Shown: positions 59,374-64,000 of the stretch, piece by piece
How the letters are laid out: every line of letters starts with the position of its first letter
How positions within the stretch are numbered: the first letter of the stretch is position 1
Assembly (NCBI GenBank): GCA_032719365.1
Contig: CM064873.1
Span: forward strand, 4,498,501-4,562,500
Direction: 5' to 3'
Origin: Prinsepia uniflora
Taxonomy: Eukaryota > Streptophyta > Magnoliopsida > Rosales > Rosaceae
DNA: 64,000 bases
Notes under the pieces: model-generated
Databases searched by the model: none
The model's input: only the letters and a program-made list of their open reading frames with translations
What the model was told of the DNA's origin: nothing
Made by a program: the position numbers and the translations under genes

Positions 59374-59872
59374 CACTACAAGGAAATAGAGCTAACTTAG
59401 CAAAGGAGGAAATAGAGCTGACTTAGCAAAGGAGCTCCGTCGAGCAAGACCAATGTCAATGACTTTTCCTGACGGACCTATTCGCCGAGCAAAGCCAACA
59501 AAAACAAGAGAGACGAGCAGCCATTCAACCTTTGCCCAACGAAGGTCAGTCGAGCAAAGTTTGAATCGAAGGCTTTGGCCGACGAAGATTCGCTGAGCAA
59601 ACTTGAAAATAACAAACTTTGCTCGATAAACCTTCACCGGGCAAAGTGTGAAATAATTTTTTTTTTAAATAAATGCAAATAATTAACATTGATTTCTTAA
59701 ATATATATAATTAATATTAATATATATATATAAATGCAATTAAAATAATAAAAGCTAATTGAAAATTAAATTAATATATATAAAAATAAATGTAATATTT
59801 TTACATAATTAAAAATAAAAATATATAAAAAAACTAAATAGTCGGCGGTGGATGATCATCGTCCTAGGAGGG

Positions 59873-62165
59873 CTATCGACTTAGGACTGGGGATTGCAAG
59901 CCAAGGCCATCAGGCACATGCTGACCTATTTGGTTGAACATGAGTGCAAACTGGGCCTGAATTTGTGACAGGACCCATCCCGAATTTCCGTGAAAGTCAG
60001 GTCAGTTCTACTCCCGGCTAACCAATCTTATAAGACAAGGAATTTTGCTAATTTTACTCACTTCCAACTCTTACTGAATTAACCGAATTAAATCCTCCTT
60101 TATGGGGTTACCGCCCACGTCCAATCCACTTTCCCCAACCAAAAGGGAATTCTTACTATTTTACAATTACCTAAAGTCTCGGGTTAGTTATGACCTCACA
60201 CTTATCGGATTTACCAACCCCTCCAATTTACCATTAAATTAATTAATCCACTTTACTTTTTATATTTAAAAGAAGTCTTCATTTCTAGATATCTTTATTA
60301 TAGAATTTAATAAGAATCAACTTATGAACACATAATACAAACATATATAACTATGTCAGCATAACACACATATAAATCACACCACAAAATCACGACTATA
60401 ATTCATACTATCACCTATAAACAATATTAAACCTTGTCCATATTTCAAAATTGGGGAGGTTTACATAATGAAAATAGTACCTTATGCATATTTCATTTAA
60501 TCCACTCATTTCAAATTACCGTCAATCATCTTGGCCAATTTAATCATAGTCCAAATGGTTAATAGTTAATCCTTTGAATGTACCTAAATTTTAGAACTAA
60601 TAAAAGATGTCTAACTAACACATTAAACTTTGAACAAGCCTAACTTCCTTATTTAATGTCCAATTAACTCAAACAATATACCACTTAACTCAGAAAACCA
60701 AGACAAGAAACTTTCGTGTTGACTGCACCACCTAGAATGGCCACACGCGCGCTCATGCACTGTCGAAAGGCCTCTGCGCGTGGGTCTCATGCACGGGCCT
60801 GTTACCAGCTACCTCGAGCCAACTCTGCAACCCGGGTCGCCCGACCTGGTGACCAAACCCGACTCCAAAACCCATTTTCCACGTCCATATTACACGCTTT
60901 AAGTGTCTAACATCATCTAAATAATCATAGGAGTGGATCTATGAGATTAAAAGCTAGAAAGCATACCTCAATCGAAAAGTCCAAGTTCATGGCCTTTCGG
61001 CCATGGCTTCCCACACTCGTTTCAGCCTTCACATGCCTCCACACCTCGTTTCTTCTGCCTCAAAGTGACCCTAGGGACTTCACAACCAGTCTAGGATCTC
61101 CATATTATCACTTAGGAGTGTTAGGACAGTTTGGTGAGTCACGGTCGTCATTGGCTTCCACGGGTTTGAGTTCTGGGATTACCCAGAGCTCCACCCCAAT
61201 CTCCTCTTCCTTCTTTTCACCAAACCATGCCTCATATCTTTTTCCTTTCTACACCACCACCCCCACCCCCACCCAATTCCCTCTTGTTCTATCTCTGTTT
61301 TTCACTTTAATTTTGCATCAATTTTTTCTTCTTCCTTTTGGCTATGTTCCACCCAATGGTCACAACACACACCCAACATCAATATATAAGCACCTAAGAC
61401 GGTGCAAGAGATAAAAAGGAGGGAATATTGAAGACTCTTCTAGAATTCTTTAGGTTCCCTTTGTAAAATTACCAAAATGCCCTTCATGATAAAATTACCA
61501 CAATACCCTTGTACATTTTTTACCTAAAACGAACGTAACTGAACTCTATTTTCGACATGCCGCCTTTTTATGAATTCAAGAGACTGAGACCTTTGTAACC
61601 ATCTTTTCCAAGCTTCTAAGAGATGCCCCAATCAAAATTCAACACTTTGACTTTTTAGTCAGAGTCACCTTTTTTACTTTCAAGGGCAAAATGGTCATTT
61701 TCACTTCCTCGAATATCTGGGGTGTTCCAATTTGCACGTTTTGGACCTGCATTTGCTCGTGTTGGGCCTCAAGGCGTGCATATTGGGCCTTGAGCTCGAC
61801 ATTCTTCACTTGGAGGTTCTCTACGTTGCTCTTCATCTTAGAGACCTCATCGGGATGGACACCCCGGCAAGAACTCGAAGATTGGCTAGAGACATCCCCA
61901 ACGAGCCCTTCCCCAGTGCCCCGAGCAACCTTCCGTGACACCTGCCAAATTGGCACTCCTGGATGGCGATCAACCTCCAGGGATCCGGTAGATGGAAATC
62001 AACTTCCCGAGATCCGATAGCTGCACCTCTTCGGGAGGATTTGCTTTAGGTTCATCATGCAAACTCCAGCGTTGGTAGTATGCATAGAACTTGAACTTCC
62101 AGTCCGAGTACCGCTTCTGCCAATGGTGGTTTATATGGGCCATGAGAGAAGCGTTGGTCTCGTCT
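59873..62165 (-). pseudogene. Degenerate En/Spm-type transposon protein gene
   Basis: An exon-like part from about 62165 to 61972 encodes NASLMAHINHHWQKRYSDWKF, with a TGCAG acceptor-like site upstream, and ends in a stop. A shifted frame then reads a long heptad-like coiled coil (KMKSNVENLQVKNVELKAQY and onward) from about 61850 to 61735. The solo LTR interrupts here; past it the frame continues with a Q-rich tail to the stop TAG at 59875-59873. Plant CACTA transposon proteins have a similar C-terminal coiled coil. It has at least one frame break besides the insertion. Confidence 0.65.
59966..61729 (-). mobile_element. Diverged solo LTR inside the CACTA gene, target duplication ATTTG
   Basis: It begins TGACAGGACCCATCCCG and ends GGGGTGTTCCA (sense TGGAACACCCC, one change from TGTAACACCCC). 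Perfect duplications ATTTG lie at 59961-59965 and 61730-61734. At 1764 bp it is shorter than the other LTRs and only distantly related, sharing the end motifs, the CTACCTCGAG/CACGCG region and the AATTACCAAAATGCCC module. Confidence 0.9.
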
Positions 62166-62180
62166 CATTCAAAATTAATC

Positions 62181-62639
62181 TGCAATAAAATATTAAAGTA
62201 TGTTAAATTCAAAATTAATCCAAATTGTTAAAATTTTAACGGTTTGATGTTATTTGAATTTTCTAAAATTGGAAATGAAACCATTAAGGCATAAAAAATA
62301 GCAAGGAAATAAAAAAAAAATTACAGCAAGAACACAAAAAGTGTAAGGACACAAAAAACAGTAGAATAATTAATACACAAAAATTTGTATATTAAACTTG
62401 TGGATGATTGGATTCCAAACATTACCACTAAATTAAGATTTATCAAACAAATATTACCACTTAATAATCTGTTATTACACTCTTATGTGAGTAGACATAT
62501 ATTTATATGGGTATATCTAGAAATTCTTTTATTTTTATTATTTTTATTTTGTTTTAACTTTGGATCTAATAGATTTTCAAAATTCAAATTCAAAGCTTTA
62601 CTAACAGAGCCGACTTGGATTCTCAATTTTTTTTTTTAT
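62181..62639. other. A/T-rich stretch without genes
   Basis: I see no gene, RNA or clear repeat. It may be remaining CACTA intron or flank; nothing decides this. The 85-codon frame at 62385-62642 is low complexity. Confidence 0.5.
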
Positions 62640-63036
62640 TAAGGGTGGCAATTTTTGACACGACTCGATACACGACTCGAAACCCGCACGAGATTTATCC
62701 GAGTCAACCCGCACGATTAAAATTTTGGGTCAACCCATTATGATCCGTTTAATAAACGGGTGGGTTTCGGGTCAATCTGTTAACCCGTTTAATAAATGGG
62801 TAGATTTCGGGTTAACCTGTTAACTCGTATATTGACTTATATATTGACCCATTTAATAAACGTGTCATTATTAACTCATATATCTACCCATTTACGTACC
62901 TAAATACCTATTAAATCTTATAATTTAAATAGGTTAAACATGTTAAACAGGTTAAACGGGTCATAAGTTAATTGAGTTTTGAGTACGACCTATTTATTAA
63001 ATGGGTTACGCGGGTTAAACGGGTTATGCGGGTTAC
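62640..63036. repeat. Repeat rich in CGGGT/ACCCG words
   Basis: Starts AAGGGTGGCAATTTTTGACACGAC and contains many GGGTCAACCCG, AAACGGGT and GGGTTA words with partial inverted symmetry. Similar sequences are common in plant genomes, often as hAT-like miniature elements. I could not find terminal repeats with a target duplication, so the class is uncertain. Confidence 0.4.
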
Positions 63037-63039
63037 ACA

Positions 63040-64000
63040 TGACACAACCCATCCCAATCCCCCTAGGAAATCCCCCTAGGATTACCATGGAATGTGCCAT
63101 GCTCCCGTCTGACAAGAGGTGTCAGACAAGGGATAACCTATTGCCACTGCCCAACGGGCTTCCAGAGTGCGTAAGGATCGATGGAGGAGGTGTGCGATGC
63201 TCAAGTCTCTGCTGCAGTCGCATCCGGAATCAACCTGAAGGGCATTGAAAACAAAAGCTGTGAGTGGACGAAAATAAACAAGTCTGTTTAAAACATTTAT
63301 AAGACATTTATGCCCCTCAGTAAAACCATATGCATGCGCCAAAAACCAATGATCACACATTTATTTAGAAATAACCATTAGGGCCTTAGCCCGGAAACCA
63401 AAGCATAGTTTCAATTTCCAAAAGTCAATCCAAAAGTTATTTCATAAATCCAGTAATATGAACCATAAGGCATATAATATAAACCATAACCATAATTTTA
63501 GCCACTGCACTATACACTCCAATCCGACATCCCTGATGTCTGACGTCCCTGACGTCAATAAGGTCACAATCACAAGGCTATGCGTGCCACTCGGGTCTCA
63601 ATTTCCGAGTTCAATCCCCGAACCCCGTTCGGGTACAGCATCCTCGATGCTTAGCGTCATAGACGCTGGACGTACTAGACGTTCGTGACCTCTCCGGGGT
63701 ACCTCATCCGGAGGAGACAATATAATATGGAAGGATTTATACATTGCAGTACTAAATACATTTTATAGATATCCACATGCAAAACATATAGGTATACATA
63801 GATAAAATCCGAACCGATCGTTACGTTTCATCAAACGGGTCTCATGCCCAAATACCGTGAAACGTGCCATAACCGAAATATCATCAAAACCATTTATTGA
63901 TTCCATCATGTGAACATATATAAAATGTAAACCATAAAACATTTATTCAATTCCATTTTAGGGTCCCCGACCCGCAATCGTATGTAGAAATCAACTGGGC
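63040..64000 (-). mobile_element. Minus-strand LTR, cut by the window edge
   Basis: It begins TGACACAACCCATCCCAATCCC and continues in the order of this family: GTCTGACA...TGTCAGAC hairpin, AACCTGAAGGGCATTG...GTGAGTGGAC block (63230-63270), GACGTC/GACGCT short repeats (63520-63680), and GGAGGAGACA at 63710. It closely matches the body and tail of the mosaic LTR at 9460-12718. Its 5' end is outside the window. Confidence 0.85.

Larger units (their letters stand above)
59374..62180 (-). mobile_element. CACTA (En/Spm) element, left end and degenerate coding region
   Basis: CACTACAAGGAAATAGAGC at 59374 is the typical CACTA terminal repeat. It is followed to about 59650 by subterminal repeats around TTTGCTCG/CGAGCAAA and GACGAAG words. 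The coding part is on the minus strand (see next entry). The right terminal repeat is not found before 63040, so the element is truncated or overwritten there. It is split by the solo LTR at 59966-61729. Confidence 0.82.

Overview
The window is nuclear DNA of a flowering plant, probably a eudicot. It holds plant-type LTR retrotransposons (Athila-like Ty3/gypsy, a Ty1/copia fragment, a TRIM), a CACTA element, a hAT element, and one intron-containing host gene for a plant S28 serine carboxypeptidase. I see no rRNA, tRNA or CRISPR array. More than 85% of the window is transposon-derived, and most short open frames are chance reading in LTRs.

Layout. 1-8406: 5' half of an Athila-like Ty3 element on the minus strand, with 5' LTR, tRNA-Asp primer site, leader and an uninterrupted gag-pol frame of 1713 codons that leaves the window at base 1. 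8407-12718: 3' remnant of a second Ty3-like element, with polypurine tract and a 3.26-kb mosaic 3' LTR. 12719-15811: minus-strand LTR fragment carrying two nested LTRs. 16566-41467: one old minus-strand solo LTR (about 2.6 kb when the inserts are subtracted) inflated to 24.9 kb by nested insertions up to three levels deep. Nearly every layer is a solo LTR of one large family (TGTAACGACCC...GGGTCCTGTCA, 2.4-3.6 kb net), and most have a perfect 5-bp target duplication; two Athila solo LTRs are also present. 41468-53132: a broken gag-like element and a degenerate Ty1/copia element, split by three more solo LTRs and a 1.24-kb tandem duplication. 53195-58655: the host gene, 9 exons on the minus strand, with a TRIM in intron 8 and a hAT element in intron 1. 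59374-62180: a CACTA element end and degenerate coding region, split by another solo LTR. 62640-64000: a short repeat and the start of another minus-strand LTR.

How it fits together. Target duplications give an order of events: later LTRs jumped into earlier ones, and elements then lost their internal regions by LTR-LTR recombination. The large LTRs have conserved internal structure of their own: arrays of small hairpins whose arms co-vary, a near-perfect 24-28 bp palindrome, dense ACGT (bZIP-type) motifs and a hairpin near the 3' end. The host gene keeps its catalytic Ser/Asp/His and all splice signals, but exon 5 appears to have one extra base in an A-run that breaks the frame.
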